DNA from: Verrucomicrobiota bacterium
GTDB lineage: Bacteria > Verrucomicrobiota > Kiritimatiellia > SS1-B-03-39 > UBA6053
DNA length: 55,709 bases
Assembly (NCBI GenBank): GCA_020831625.1
Contig: JAFIGD010000033.1
Coordinates: 1-55,709, forward strand
Direction of reading: 5' to 3'
The notes beneath the pieces are model-generated. The model was not told the DNA's origin. It saw only the letters and a program-made list of their open reading frames with translations, and made no database searches. Below, piece after piece: positions 15,702 through 24,982 of the stretch (positions are counted from its first letter, which is position 1; each line of letters opens with the position of its first letter). The position numbers and the translations under genes were made by a program.

Positions 15702-16667
15702 ATGAATGAAATTAAGTTTATTGTGACCGGCGCGGCCGGCTTTATCGGGCGGAATTTGGTTGCGGAGCTGAATGCCCGCGGGGAAGAGCGTATTCTTTTG
15801 GTGGATGAGCTGGGGTCCACGGAAAAATGGCGCAATTTGGTGGGGCTTCGGTACGAGGACATCTGGGATCCGGAGATGCTGCGTCAGACGGTGCTGAATG
15901 ACACGGAACCCGGGGGTATTGAGGCGGTCATTCATCTCGGTGCGTGCAGCGCCACCACGGAAACGGACGCGGATTATCTGTTGGACAATAATTACCGCAC
16001 CACCCGCGATCTCTGCGAGTGGTGTCTGCGGCATGACATCCGGTTCGTGTATGCCTCCAGCGCGGCGACGTACGGTGACGGGGAGTCGGGGTATTCCGAC
16101 GAAGACGCGAAAACACCGGGCTACGCTCCGCTGAACATGTATGGATATTCCAAGCATATGTTTGATTTGTGGGCCTTGAAGCATGGCTTGTTTGACCGGA
16201 TCGCGGGGCTCAAATATTTCAATGTGTACGGACCTTTTGAGCAGCACAAGGGGGATATGCGCTCGGTGGTGCACAAGGCGACGGAGCAGATTCTGGCGGA
16301 GGGCAAGGTGACGCTGTTCCGCAGTCACCGTCCGGACTACGAGGACGGCCGGCAGTTGAGGGATTTTGTGTTTGTGAAGGATGCGGTGGCGGTGACCCTG
16401 TGGCTGGCGAAGGGCGGGGCTCCGTCGGGATTGTTCAACTGCGGAACCGGCACGGCGAGAAGCTGGCTGGATCTGACCCGGGCGGTGTTCGCGGCATTGG
16501 AGCGGGAGCCGGTGATTGAATTCATGGATATGCCCGCGCACTTGCAGCCGAAGTATCAGTATTACACCTGCGCGGACATGAACAAGCTCCGTGCGGCGGG
16601 TTATACCGCTCCGTTCACCACATTGGAGGAGGGCGTGTCGGCCACGGTCCGGACGCTGGTGTCATGA
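15702..16667 (+). CDS. hldD: ADP-L-glycero-D-manno-heptose 6-epimerase
   Basis: A 321-residue short-chain dehydrogenase-fold enzyme that makes ADP-L,D-heptose for the LPS inner core. NAD(P)-binding TGAAGFIGRNL (9-19), HLGACSATTETDADY, the catalytic S-x-YxxxK region (SSAATYGDG, then MYGYSKHMFD), LKYFNVYGP and DYEDGRQLRDFVFVKD are all typical. It overlaps the GspC-like gene by 4 bases (ATGA). rfaE2 at 36.4-36.9 kb serves the preceding step. Together they indicate a heptose-containing LPS. Confidence 0.95.
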   Translation: MNEIKFIVTGAAGFIGRNLVAELNARGEERILLVDELGSTEKWRNLVGLRYEDIWDPEMLRQTVLNDTEPGGIEAVIHLGACSATTETDADYLLDNNYRTTRDLCEWCLRHDIRFVYASSAATYGDGESGYSDEDAKTPGYAPLNMYGYSKHMFDLWALKHGLFDRIAGLKYFNVYGPFEQHKGDMRSVVHKATEQILAEGKVTLFRSHRPDYEDGRQLRDFVFVKDAVAVTLWLAKGGAPSGLFNCGTGTARSWLDLTRAVFAALEREPVIEFMDMPAHLQPKYQYYTCADMNKLRAAGYTAPFTTLEEGVSATVRTLVS

Positions 16668-17566
16668 CGATCCTTTTTCTAAAAAAATGGCTGATGCCGG
16701 CGGGCGTTTTGGTGTCCGCCGGTCTTCTGTGGATGGGGATTCAGGTGTTCCGGGTGTTTTATGTTCCGGTGGCGGAGCCGGTTGCAGGGCCGGGTCCCGA
16801 TCTGCGGGGCGGTGAGCGGGTTTCCCTGCCGTCGCTGGATGTGTTTTCGCGTCCGGGGGAGGAGGATCTTGACCGCCGGGCGGCGTCGCTGATGCTTTCG
16901 GGCACCATACAGCTTGAGGGGGGCACCCGCGAGGACGGCGGCGTGGATTTTGTGGCGCTGGTGGACGACGGGGAAACGGGACGTCAGCATCTGGTCGCGG
17001 TCGGAGAGGCGTTGGGTCCGTTCCGGGTGAAGGAAATTGGCCGGGAGTATCTGACGATCTCCAAAGATGACCGGAACTGGCAGTTGGAAATGACCGGAGC
17101 GGTACGGGTCTGGGCGGGGCGCGGCGGCTCTTCGCGGCGGAACGGGGAAGAGGGGGCGATGACCTGGGAGGACATGCCCGCGCTGGAAACAACGCCTTTC
17201 GGAAAGCGGGTGGCGCATAATCAGTGGGTGATCCAGCGCGAGGCGGTGCATGCTTATGTGCGGGATCTGATTGAGGATCCCGCGCGGGCGGTGAAGCTGT
17301 ATGACTCCTTTCGGGAAGCCCCGCCAGTGGGCGAGGACGGGCTGGCGGGCTTCAGTATTCAGAAGCGCGGGGAGCATGATTTTTTCCGCGCGATGGGATT
17401 AGAGGACGGGATGGTGATTCGTGCGGTGAATTCGATGGAAATGAGAAGTCAGGCCCGTGCGGAGTTTATGGTGCGGGCGTTTATGCGGGGGGAACTCGGC
17501 GCGGTGATTTTGGATATTGACCAGCCGGACGGCGAAATAGGCAAAAACATCTACATTATCCGGTAA
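16664..17566 (+). CDS. GspC-like type II secretion protein
   Basis: A 300-residue bitopic membrane protein. It has a short cytoplasmic start, one transmembrane helix (about 9-30), a linker, a homology-region-like beta domain (about 68-150) and a C-terminal PDZ-like domain (about 235-295) with FSIQKRGEHDFFRAMGLEDGMVIRAVNSMEM. This is the order of GspC, the inner-membrane protein that contacts the secretin in type II secretion. It is coupled to hldD by a 4-base overlap and followed by cysS. No other secretion gene is close, so it is an orphan here. Confidence 0.65.
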   Translation: MTILFLKKWLMPAGVLVSAGLLWMGIQVFRVFYVPVAEPVAGPGPDLRGGERVSLPSLDVFSRPGEEDLDRRAASLMLSGTIQLEGGTREDGGVDFVALVDDGETGRQHLVAVGEALGPFRVKEIGREYLTISKDDRNWQLEMTGAVRVWAGRGGSSRRNGEEGAMTWEDMPALETTPFGKRVAHNQWVIQREAVHAYVRDLIEDPARAVKLYDSFREAPPVGEDGLAGFSIQKRGEHDFFRAMGLEDGMVIRAVNSMEMRSQARAEFMVRAFMRGELGAVILDIDQPDGEIGKNIYIIR

Positions 17567-17625
17567 CGGTTTCCCGGGGTGTTTCCGAACTTGCGGCCCT
17601 TGCAGTTTGCGGGTATTGGGTGGGA

Positions 17626-19026
17626 ATGAACTTACGCATTCACGACACGCTGACCGATTCGCTTCAGGATGTTCTTCCCGCCGATGGAAAACGAGTGGGA
17701 TTTTATTGCTGCGGACCGACGGTGTATGCGGCGGCGCATATTGGCAATTTCCGGACGTTTGTGGTTCAGGATATTTTCCGGCGCGCGCTGGAGTTGTCGG
17801 GTACGCCGGTGAAGCATGTGCGGAATCTCACCAATGTTGATGACAAAACGATCCGGGAATCGCAGGCGCAGGGACAGAGTCTGCAGGCGTTCACGGGGTA
17901 CTGGACGGAAAAATTCCACGCGGACTGCGAGGCGTTGAATTTGCTGCGGCCTCAGATTGAACCGGGGGCGGTGGAGCATATCGCGGAGCAGATCGCGCTG
18001 ATCCAGACGCTGATGGACAAGGGGCACGCGTACCAGGCCGGGGACGGGTCGGTGTATTTCCGGGTGGAGAGTTTTCCGGCCTACGGCCGCCTGTCGCGGG
18101 TACAGGAGCGGGAACTGACCACCGCGACGGCGCAGAGTGATGATGAGTATGACCGGGATTCGCTTTCGGATTTCGCGCTGTGGAAAGCGGCCAAGCCCGA
18201 GGACGGGCCGAACGTGTGGGAGAGTCCCTGGGGTAAAGGACGGCCGGGCTGGCATTTGGAGTGTTCGGCGATGAGCATGAAATATCTGGGGCCGAGTTTT
18301 GATGTGCATTCCGGCGGGATCGATCTGACCTTTCCGCATCATGAGAACGAGATTGCCCAGAGCGAGGCGTGCACGGGCGAGACGTTCGCCCGGCTCTGGT
18401 TCCATGTGGTGCATTTGATGGTGGACGGCCACAAGATGAGCAAGAGCCTGGGGAACATGTACACGCTGGAGGACTTGCGGGCGAAGGGGTACAGACCGGA
18501 GGAGGTTCGTTATGCTCTGATCGCCGGGCATTACCGCAAACATTTGAATTTCACGATGGCGTCTCTGGACGCGGCCCGGCCGAATTTGCAGCGGCTGGCG
18601 AAGTTGGAGAAACAGCTGCATCAGGCGGCGGGAACCCCGAAGCGGCCTCCTTACGGGGTCTTGTGCAAAACCCGGCCGGACTGCGGCCGGTTTAGTCCGG
18701 CGTTCGAGGCCTTGCTGGAAAATCTGAATGTGCCGCGGGCCCTGGGGGAACTGTTCAAAGCCGCGGGTGAACTCGAGAAGGCGCCTCAATCGGTGACGGC
18801 GGAGGATTATACGGGCCTGGTGGTGATGCTGGAGGCCCTGGGGCTGCGTCTGCCGGAGGTTGAGGCGGTGACGGCTCCGGAGGAGATCCACGTGCTGGCC
18901 CGGGCACGGCTGGAGGCCCGGAAAAACAAGGACTGGGCCCGGTCCGATGAGCTTCGCGATCAGCTTTCCGCCCGGGGCTGGGCGGTGAAAGACGCCAAAG
19001 ACGGGTACGAACTGGAACCGGTTTGA
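17626..19026 (+). CDS. cysS: Cysteinyl-tRNA synthetase
   Basis: A 466-residue class I aminoacyl-tRNA synthetase. The zinc/HIGH region CCGPTVYAAAHIGNFRTF, HLECSAMS, GGIDLTFPHHENEIAQSEA and the KMSKSLGN loop are present, followed by the DALR anticodon region. A GTG six bases earlier is in frame, but the ATG at 17626 is preferred. Cysteine synthesis genes lie at 25 kb, not linked. It starts 59 bases after the GspC-like gene. Confidence 0.97.
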   Translation: MNLRIHDTLTDSLQDVLPADGKRVGFYCCGPTVYAAAHIGNFRTFVVQDIFRRALELSGTPVKHVRNLTNVDDKTIRESQAQGQSLQAFTGYWTEKFHADCEALNLLRPQIEPGAVEHIAEQIALIQTLMDKGHAYQAGDGSVYFRVESFPAYGRLSRVQERELTTATAQSDDEYDRDSLSDFALWKAAKPEDGPNVWESPWGKGRPGWHLECSAMSMKYLGPSFDVHSGGIDLTFPHHENEIAQSEACTGETFARLWFHVVHLMVDGHKMSKSLGNMYTLEDLRAKGYRPEEVRYALIAGHYRKHLNFTMASLDAARPNLQRLAKLEKQLHQAAGTPKRPPYGVLCKTRPDCGRFSPAFEALLENLNVPRALGELFKAAGELEKAPQSVTAEDYTGLVVMLEALGLRLPEVEAVTAPEEIHVLARARLEARKNKDWARSDELRDQLSARGWAVKDAKDGYELEPV

Positions 19027-19065
19027 GGTTGGGGATCTCAGTAACCGCTGAACGGTCGGCGGGGG

Positions 19066-19097
19066 CGATTACGATTACGATTACGATTAAGATTAAG
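19066..19097. repeat. GATTAC hexamer tract
   Basis: Between the convergent cysS and AsmA-like genes is a run of GATTAC units that changes to GATTAAG at its end. Related text (CAATTACGATTAGATT) occurs at 130-145. It is a short intergenic tandem repeat; no terminator hairpin was seen between the two genes. Confidence 0.6.
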
Positions 19098-19107
19098 AAA
19101 GGATGGG

Positions 19108-22100
19108 TTAGGGGGCGGGTTGGGTTTCGGGGCCGAGGAGGATGTCGAGGCCGCGGAGAATGCGGTCGGTGCGGCCGGAGGGCCGGGGCGTGGGCGACGG
19201 TGTCGGGGTCGAGGGCGCGGGAACGGGTGTGGGGGTCGGCGCGGGGGGGGCGGTCTGTGGTTCCGGACCCGGGGCGGGTGTCGGGGTGGGTGTTGGAGCA
19301 GGCGTCGGCGTGGGGCGGGGGCCCTCGCCGCTGAGGATGCCGCCGATGCCGCCGAGGATCTCGCGGGCGCGTTCGTCGCGGAGGAGTCCGCTTTCGGTGA
19401 CCCCGCCGACGAGCAGTCCGGTGAGGACGGAGCGGCGGATGTCGATGTCGGGATCGCCGAGAGTGCCGCGGATCTGCACAAAGGACGGAAGGGCGATGCG
19501 GTCGTCCCGCAGACGGTCTTCGCGATAGAGGCGGACGCGGCGGGCGAGATTGGTTTCGAGGGCGATCTGAACGGGTATGTTGCGGATGCGGGAGGCTTCG
19601 AGGTCGTCGTCGAGGTCGACGGTTCCGGCGGCCTGAATGCGGAGCAGTTCGTTTTCGACATTCAGGGTTTCGAGGAGGAGCTGACCGGTTTTCAGGCGGC
19701 TGCGGAGGCGGATTTCGTCGAGGTGCGGTTCGAGCAGGTCGGAAGGTTGCACTCCGAGGGCCGGGGCAAGGGCGCGGAGGAGGGTGGTGAGCACATTGCC
19801 GAAGGATTTGAGTCCGCCGTTCTCGAGGGCGGCGAGGTCGTTGAGGTTGAAGTCGCTTTCGGTGATGAGGGCGTTCAGGTGCCCTTCGAGATGGGCGCGG
19901 AGGGAGGGGCCGGTGACACCGGCGCCGGAGAGTGCGAAATCGGCTTCGAGGATGCCGGAGAAGGTTTCGGCCAGGGCGGGGTCCCGGGTGTGAATAAGCG
20001 GGGCGAGGGCGACGGGGGCGAGGCGGGCCCGGGCCTGGTACTTGAATCCGGGGACGCTCAGGTCGAGGGCTCCGCCGGCGCTGACCGGGGCGTTCTCCAT
20101 GGTCAGGTTGAAGGTGTTGAGTTCGATTCCGGCGGGGGCGAGAAGGGTGAGGATTTCCAGCGCGTCAACCTGCAGGCCGTGCAGGAGGAGGGTGGCGATG
20201 TTGACGCGCAGGGTGCCGTCCTGAACGGGGAGGGTCACGGGCTCGGGCTCGGTTTGGGGCCCGGCTGTGGTTTGGGCTTCCGCGGGCACGGCGGGGCCGG
20301 CGGAAGTTGCCTGTGGAATCCAGGGGCTGAGGTCAATCCGGTCGCCGTTGAGGCTTACATCGAAGGTCAGGGCGGCGGGATCGGCAAACCCGAGTCGGCC
20401 TTGGAGGTTGAGGCGGTTGTCGGCTTCCGCGGTTTCGGCCCAGGAGAGGGTCAGGCCGCCAATGCTGACGTGCCCGGGCGCGGCGCGGACGGTTCCGGTC
20501 AAACCAAAGGGCGGGAAGGGACGGGGCGGCGCGGTTTGGCCGCCGGGCGTTTGTACGTGATCCAGCGAAAGATCCAGGGTGAGGTCGTATTCCTCCTCCG
20601 AGGGCGCGGCGTCGCCATTGAAGCGGAGGCGCAGGCCCTGCAGGTCGTGTTCCTGAAAGGTCCCGTCGCGAATGACAAGGGTGAGGGCGGGCGTCAGGGC
20701 GGGGAGGCTGTTGAAGGAGGCCTGGCGGAAATCGAGGCTTCCGGTGAGGAGGCCGTCGCGGATGCTGAGGTCGGGGGGCGGTTCGGGGAGAAGCCCGAGC
20801 AGGGTGGCGGGATTGGCGCGGAACTGGTTGGCGAGGCTGATTTCGCCGGTGGCGGTTTGGAGGGTTCCCCGGGTTTGCACCTGCGCCAGGGGCTGTCCGC
20901 GATGGGTGCTTTGCAGGTTGAGGGATTCGATGTTGAGGGTCTTGAGGTCGGACAGGGCGCTTCGGAGTTCGAGGGTGAGGCCGAGGTGTTCCCGGGTGTC
21001 GTCCCCGAGGGTGAACCCGAGGTCGTCGAGATGCGCGTTCGCGGTGAGCTGTAAATCGCGTCCCTGGTTGATGACGGTCAGTTCCAAGCGGCTGTTCAGC
21101 GTTCCGCCGGTGAGTTCCGGAGGCAAAAAGGCTTTCCAATCCTGCACGCGCAGGTTGGTGGCGGCGAGGGTGAGCTGAATGTCTCCGAAATGCACCGGTT
21201 CTTCCGACCACTGGATGCGGGTCGCATTTTGGAGTTGAAGCGCGAGGAGGGTTTCTTCCTGCTGATTTTGTACGGTGCCCTCGAGGCGTTGGAGGTCGGC
21301 GGTTTTGGCGGTGAGGTCCACGGTGGAGGCCTGGCTGAACCGCAGGGTCACCGGTGGAGTTTCAAATTCGGGGCTTTTGATTTGCACGGTTTGTCCGTGA
21401 AGTTCGGCATCGGAGTGGATGAGGGTGCCGTCGTTCGCGAGCCGCACGCGGGCATCGGCGGTGAGCCGGGTGTCGCCGAAGGAGATGCCGGCGGGGGCGC
21501 CGAGGAGGTTGAGGAGTGCGGGGCCGATGTCGCGGACGCTGAGGGTGAGTTCCGCGCTGCGGGCGGTGGGATTAAAGGGGCCGGAGAGTTCAACGCGGCC
21601 GAGGGATTCGCCGGCGGGGTTGTGGGCGGTGAACCGGGCGTGCCGCAGGGTGTCGGGGGTGGCGTCCATCTGAAGCCGCAGAGTGGACAGATCGGATATT
21701 TCGCCGAAAACCCCGTCGGCCTGGGTGATGTTGGTTTCCAATTCCAACAAGGCGTTTTTGGGGAGGAGGTCCGGACCCAGCGTGAATTCCGAATTGAGGG
21801 TGGACCGCGCGCGCAGGGTGCCGGTTTCGTGGAGCTCGATGAGGGTGTCCGCGCTGAGAGTGAGCGCGGCGGGGAGGTCGGTGATAAGATTGCGCAGGCT
21901 GAGGTTGATGCCGGTGACGGTGAGGGTTTGCGCGGAGTCGGTGTGGCGGAAGGTACCGTTTTGAATGCGGATTTCGCCGATATGGAGGTTGAGATCGGCT
22001 GGGGCGGGTGTCGGAGCGGCTTCGCGGGGCGGACGGGGATCGGCTTCCGCGGGAAGTGCGCGGAAGTGGATGACCGGATCCAGGAGTTCCAGTTGGTCAA

Positions 22101-22401
22101 AGCCGGTTTGACCCCGGAGAATATTGCGGAGGGAAAAGTTCAGGCGGAGGCGGGGAAGGTCGGCATTGAGGGAGTCGTCGTGTTTCCGAAGGGTGAAGCC
22201 GGTGACTTCGAGGCTGGAGAAGGGGTTGAGGCGGATGGATTCCGCGGAAAGGTCGGCCTCCATGGCTTTGCCCGCCCGGGGCAGGACAACGGTTCTCAGG
22301 AAAACATCACGGGTCAGGAGAACGCCAAGGAGCAGCAGCAGGACCGGCAGGGTGAGAAGGCCGGTCAGAATTTTTTTAGCGCGGGACGTTTTGGGGGGCA
22401 T
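19108..22401 (-). CDS. AsmA-like envelope protein
   Basis: A 1097-residue protein. One N-terminal transmembrane anchor (about 10-30: ILTGLLTLPVLLLLLGVLL) is followed by a very long beta-rich periplasmic region with repeated strands typical of AsmA/DUF748/TamB relatives: ADLSAESIRLNPFSSLEVTGF near 48, PRLRLNFSLRNIL, and DLNLHIGEIRIQNGTF. Near residue 995-1035 is LRDERAREILGGIGGIL, then about 50 residues of Thr-Pro-Ala-Pro repeats and a short C-terminal copy, RTDRILRGLDILLGP. Such proteins bridge inner and outer membrane and are linked to lipid transport. The start overlaps the Frag1-like gene by 26 bases. Confidence 0.75.
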   Translation of the reverse strand: MPPKTSRAKKILTGLLTLPVLLLLLGVLLTRDVFLRTVVLPRAGKAMEADLSAESIRLNPFSSLEVTGFTLRKHDDSLNADLPRLRLNFSLRNILRGQTGFDQLELLDPVIHFRALPAEADPRPPREAAPTPAPADLNLHIGEIRIQNGTFRHTDSAQTLTVTGINLSLRNLITDLPAALTLSADTLIELHETGTLRARSTLNSEFTLGPDLLPKNALLELETNITQADGVFGEISDLSTLRLQMDATPDTLRHARFTAHNPAGESLGRVELSGPFNPTARSAELTLSVRDIGPALLNLLGAPAGISFGDTRLTADARVRLANDGTLIHSDAELHGQTVQIKSPEFETPPVTLRFSQASTVDLTAKTADLQRLEGTVQNQQEETLLALQLQNATRIQWSEEPVHFGDIQLTLAATNLRVQDWKAFLPPELTGGTLNSRLELTVINQGRDLQLTANAHLDDLGFTLGDDTREHLGLTLELRSALSDLKTLNIESLNLQSTHRGQPLAQVQTRGTLQTATGEISLANQFRANPATLLGLLPEPPPDLSIRDGLLTGSLDFRQASFNSLPALTPALTLVIRDGTFQEHDLQGLRLRFNGDAAPSEEEYDLTLDLSLDHVQTPGGQTAPPRPFPPFGLTGTVRAAPGHVSIGGLTLSWAETAEADNRLNLQGRLGFADPAALTFDVSLNGDRIDLSPWIPQATSAGPAVPAEAQTTAGPQTEPEPVTLPVQDGTLRVNIATLLLHGLQVDALEILTLLAPAGIELNTFNLTMENAPVSAGGALDLSVPGFKYQARARLAPVALAPLIHTRDPALAETFSGILEADFALSGAGVTGPSLRAHLEGHLNALITESDFNLNDLAALENGGLKSFGNVLTTLLRALAPALGVQPSDLLEPHLDEIRLRSRLKTGQLLLETLNVENELLRIQAAGTVDLDDDLEASRIRNIPVQIALETNLARRVRLYREDRLRDDRIALPSFVQIRGTLGDPDIDIRRSVLTGLLVGGVTESGLLRDERAREILGGIGGILSGEGPRPTPTPAPTPTPTPAPGPEPQTAPPAPTPTPVPAPSTPTPSPTPRPSGRTDRILRGLDILLGPETQPAP

Positions 22402-23068
22402 GGGGTGTTTTCAGGTGAAGGGTGAGTTTTTGCCGGGACCAGAGGAGGGAGACGAGGGCGAAGTTGATGTGCATAAGGAAGGCGAAGTTCCATTCGATGA
22501 TATTTTCGGTGTTGGCATCGCGGAAGGCGTGGGCGGCGGGGATATAGACGATCCCCATGATCAACATGCTCACACAAATCCAAAGAAAAAGCGCGATGAT
22601 GCGTTTGGGAAAGAGCGCGGTGCGGGCATTGAACTCGTGAAGGCGGGCGGCGAGAAAGAGCTGCGCGAGCCCGGTGCCGCCGAAATAGATCGTGGTGCCG
22701 AAGCGGCGGAGCCAGCCGTAAAAGCGGCCGTCGGTGCCGAGAAACACGACGTAAAGGACCAAAAAGACGGCGCCGGTGACCCCGAGGACCGTGAGGGTGT
22801 TCACTGATTTCATGTGCGGATCCAGGCGCAGCAGCCAGACGCGGGTGATGAGCCAGAAGCCGGCGAGGACGGTAGTGAGCGGCAGCAGGGTCATTCGGAA
22901 AAGATGAATGGCGGGGTCCTGCCGGGCGGCGGCGCTGATGGAGGTGCATCCGCTGAAAAACGGGAAGCAGACCGGGATTTGTTCCAAATGCGTGGATATG
23001 AGATAACATGCCGCAATGACGGTGCAGGGAACAAGAAAACAAAGAAGAGCTAATCGGTCACAACGCAT
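22376..23068 (-). CDS. Frag1/DRAM/Sfk1-like membrane protein
   Basis: A 230-residue protein with about six transmembrane helices. The first extracytoplasmic loop, FPFFSGCTSISAAARQDPAIHLFR, is like the short conserved loop of the Frag1/DRAM/Sfk1 family (PxISxxG...P). Eukaryotic members act in lipid and lysosome biology; the bacterial role is unknown. It is read through into the AsmA-like gene, whose start lies inside it, so both may act on envelope lipids (inference). Confidence 0.6.
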   Translation of the reverse strand: MRCDRLALLCFLVPCTVIAACYLISTHLEQIPVCFPFFSGCTSISAAARQDPAIHLFRMTLLPLTTVLAGFWLITRVWLLRLDPHMKSVNTLTVLGVTGAVFLVLYVVFLGTDGRFYGWLRRFGTTIYFGGTGLAQLFLAARLHEFNARTALFPKRIIALFLWICVSMLIMGIVYIPAAHAFRDANTENIIEWNFAFLMHINFALVSLLWSRQKLTLHLKTPHAPQNVPR

Positions 23069-23160
23069 ACCCGAATTTCATCACACTTTGATGAAGATGC
23101 AAGGAAATAAGCGTGTTGGGGATTGATTCACCCTGCGGATTATGAAAAGAAATCCGGGTT

Positions 23161-24588
23161 ATGAAACAACAACCCCATATTCTTCTGATTACGACGGACC
23201 AACAGCGCTACGATGCGCTGGGCTTTAACGGGAATTCCGAACTGGAGACACCGAATCTGGACGCGCTGGCGGCGCGGGGTGTGAATTTCGACCGCGCGTA
23301 CGTGACCTGCCCGGTGTGTATTCCGGCGCGGCGGACGCTGCTGAGCGGTCAGCATCCGGTCACACACGGGCTGCGCGGTTACCGGGACGGGTTGGCGTTT
23401 GATCCGCCTTACACGCTGCCGGGGCTGCTGGGAGACGCGGGGTATCAGACGCAACTGGTGGGGAAACTGCATTTGCATCCGATGGGGAAGTGTTACGGTT
23501 TTGATCATATGGTGCTGAGCGAAAGCAGCAACTGGCGGCCGACGTCGCCAGAGCAGAACCGGAATGATTATGTCCGCTGGCTGCGGCGGCACGGTGTCGA
23601 GGATCATCCCCATGCGCACGGGATTGACGGGAACGGGCGGCTGGTGGCTCCCTGGGGACTGGAGGCGCGGTATCATCACAACAACTGGCTGGCCTCGGAA
23701 GCGGCGCAGTTCCTGTGCGAGGACCGCGACCCCACGCGTCCGTTTTTTCTGCATTTGAGTTTTTTCCATCCGCATCCGCCGCTGGTGCCGCTGCCGTACT
23801 ATTTGGACCGTTATGAGAAAAAGGATTTGAGCGGACCGGCGATGGGGGACTGGGCGGTCGGCGGCACGGCGCCGGTCGGTTTGCAGTCGGCCAGTGATAT
23901 CGGTCCGTTCGACGGGGAGGGCATTCGCCGGGCCAAAGCGGCGTACTACGCGTTGATCAATCATATCGATGACTGTGTCGCGCATGTGCTGGAGCGCTGG
24001 CGGGAATATGGGAATCCCCGCGGCAAAGAGCCGCTGCTGATTTTATTCAGTTCGGATCACGGGGAAATGCTGGGGGATCATCATTTGTTCCGGAAGAGTC
24101 TGGGCTATGAGGCTTCCGCCAAGGTTCCGTTTTTCATTTCCGGCCACAATATGGATCTCGATGTCAAACGGAGCGACGCGCTGGCCTGTTGGGAGGATGT
24201 CCTGCCCACGCTCGCGGATTTCGCGGGTGTCGAACTGCCGGAGCCCTGCGACGGGCGTTCCCTGGCCCCGCTTTGCCGCGGAGAGGTGGATGAGAACCCC
24301 AGAGATCAGATTTTCGGGATGTGCGAGGCCAGCATGACGAATTACTTTCTGGTGCACGGACCGTATAAGTACATTTGGTTCACGAAAACCGGGGATGAGC
24401 AGGTGTTCAATGTTCTGGAGGATCCTTCGGAGCTTCATGATCTTTCTGAAGACGAAGTGCTTCTGGCGTCCCTTCGGGACCGCATGGCCTCGGAAATTGC
24501 GCAGGCTGGGGGCGTTGAATACGATGTCACCGCGCTTCGCCCGTGTCGGAATGAGACGCCACGCATTATGTCGGATCGCTTGCGTTAG
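23161..24588 (+). CDS. Sulfatase, Cys type
   Basis: A 475-residue alkaline-phosphatase-superfamily sulfatase. The active-site signature is C53-I-P-A-R-R-T-L-L-S-G63; Cys53 is oxidised to formylglycine. Metal ligands lie in TTDQQR (11-16) and SSDHGEMLGDH near 300, and the Lys/His pair in GKLHLHPMG. No signal peptide is present, so substrates are probably small sulfate esters, or it is exported by another route. The nearest known types are choline-sulfatase and aryl-sulfatase. The Cys type needs a maturase that is not in this window. Confidence 0.88.
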   Translation: MKQQPHILLITTDQQRYDALGFNGNSELETPNLDALAARGVNFDRAYVTCPVCIPARRTLLSGQHPVTHGLRGYRDGLAFDPPYTLPGLLGDAGYQTQLVGKLHLHPMGKCYGFDHMVLSESSNWRPTSPEQNRNDYVRWLRRHGVEDHPHAHGIDGNGRLVAPWGLEARYHHNNWLASEAAQFLCEDRDPTRPFFLHLSFFHPHPPLVPLPYYLDRYEKKDLSGPAMGDWAVGGTAPVGLQSASDIGPFDGEGIRRAKAAYYALINHIDDCVAHVLERWREYGNPRGKEPLLILFSSDHGEMLGDHHLFRKSLGYEASAKVPFFISGHNMDLDVKRSDALACWEDVLPTLADFAGVELPEPCDGRSLAPLCRGEVDENPRDQIFGMCEASMTNYFLVHGPYKYIWFTKTGDEQVFNVLEDPSELHDLSEDEVLLASLRDRMASEIAQAGGVEYDVTALRPCRNETPRIMSDRLR

Positions 24589-24922
24589 GCCTGCTTCCTC
24601 CCTATGAAAATATGGGGTATTGTTCAGCCTTCAGATAATACGGTTAAGCCCGCAGCGTGTGCTAATTTATTCTGGCGTTGATCAAAGCCCGCAAAATTCT
24701 TTGCCCCGAGGACCAGGGCCATGGCCACATGCTTCCACTTGATGCAGCCATGTAAAGGGCAAGGGTGGTCGGACCTTTTGGATGAGGCGACTCGCGTCTG
24801 TTGTTTTTTCATCCGGCGCATACAAGGAGCATAACAATCCGGTATCGTAAGGGGGAATTTTTTAGGAAAAACCCATTAAAATCACTACTTTCTTTTGAGA
24901 TAACTTTTCAAATTTTTAATCC
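24589..24922. other. Intergenic stretch, no recognised gene
   Basis: Between the sulfatase stop and the cysK promoter. A leftward open frame (24624-24821, 65 codons) has a CPLHGC motif but no family I recognise and no ribosome binding site; it may be a relic. The 3' half is AT-rich and unstructured. Confidence 0.4.
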
Positions 24923-24951
24923 TTGTAATCCCACTAGGGATAGTGTAGATT
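24923..24951 (+). promoter_or_regulatory. cysK promoter with palindromic spacer
   Basis: TTGTAA (24923-24928), 17 bases, TAGATT (24946-24951). The spacer holds two small inverted repeats: ATCCC-ACTA-GGGAT (24928-24941) and CACTA-GGGA-TAGTG (24932-24945). A repressor bound here would cover the core promoter. A Rrf2/CymR-like cysteine regulator is one possibility, unproven. A good AAGGAG lies 8 bases before the cysK ATG. Confidence 0.5.
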
Positions 24952-24982
24952 AAAACCAACCAATCGAAAAGGAGTTGTTTTT

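Noticed and set aside
19066-19097. GATTAC tract as a CRISPR-like array
   Set aside because: Units are contiguous hexamers without spacers.
19120-21054. Long open frame on the + strand antisense to the AsmA-like gene (644 codons)
   Set aside because: It is a by-product of GC-rich codon use on the other strand; the leftward frame has a membrane anchor and family-like strands.
24624-24821. 65-codon leftward frame with CPLHGC
   Set aside because: No family, ribosome site or supporting context; kept only as a note in the intergenic entry.
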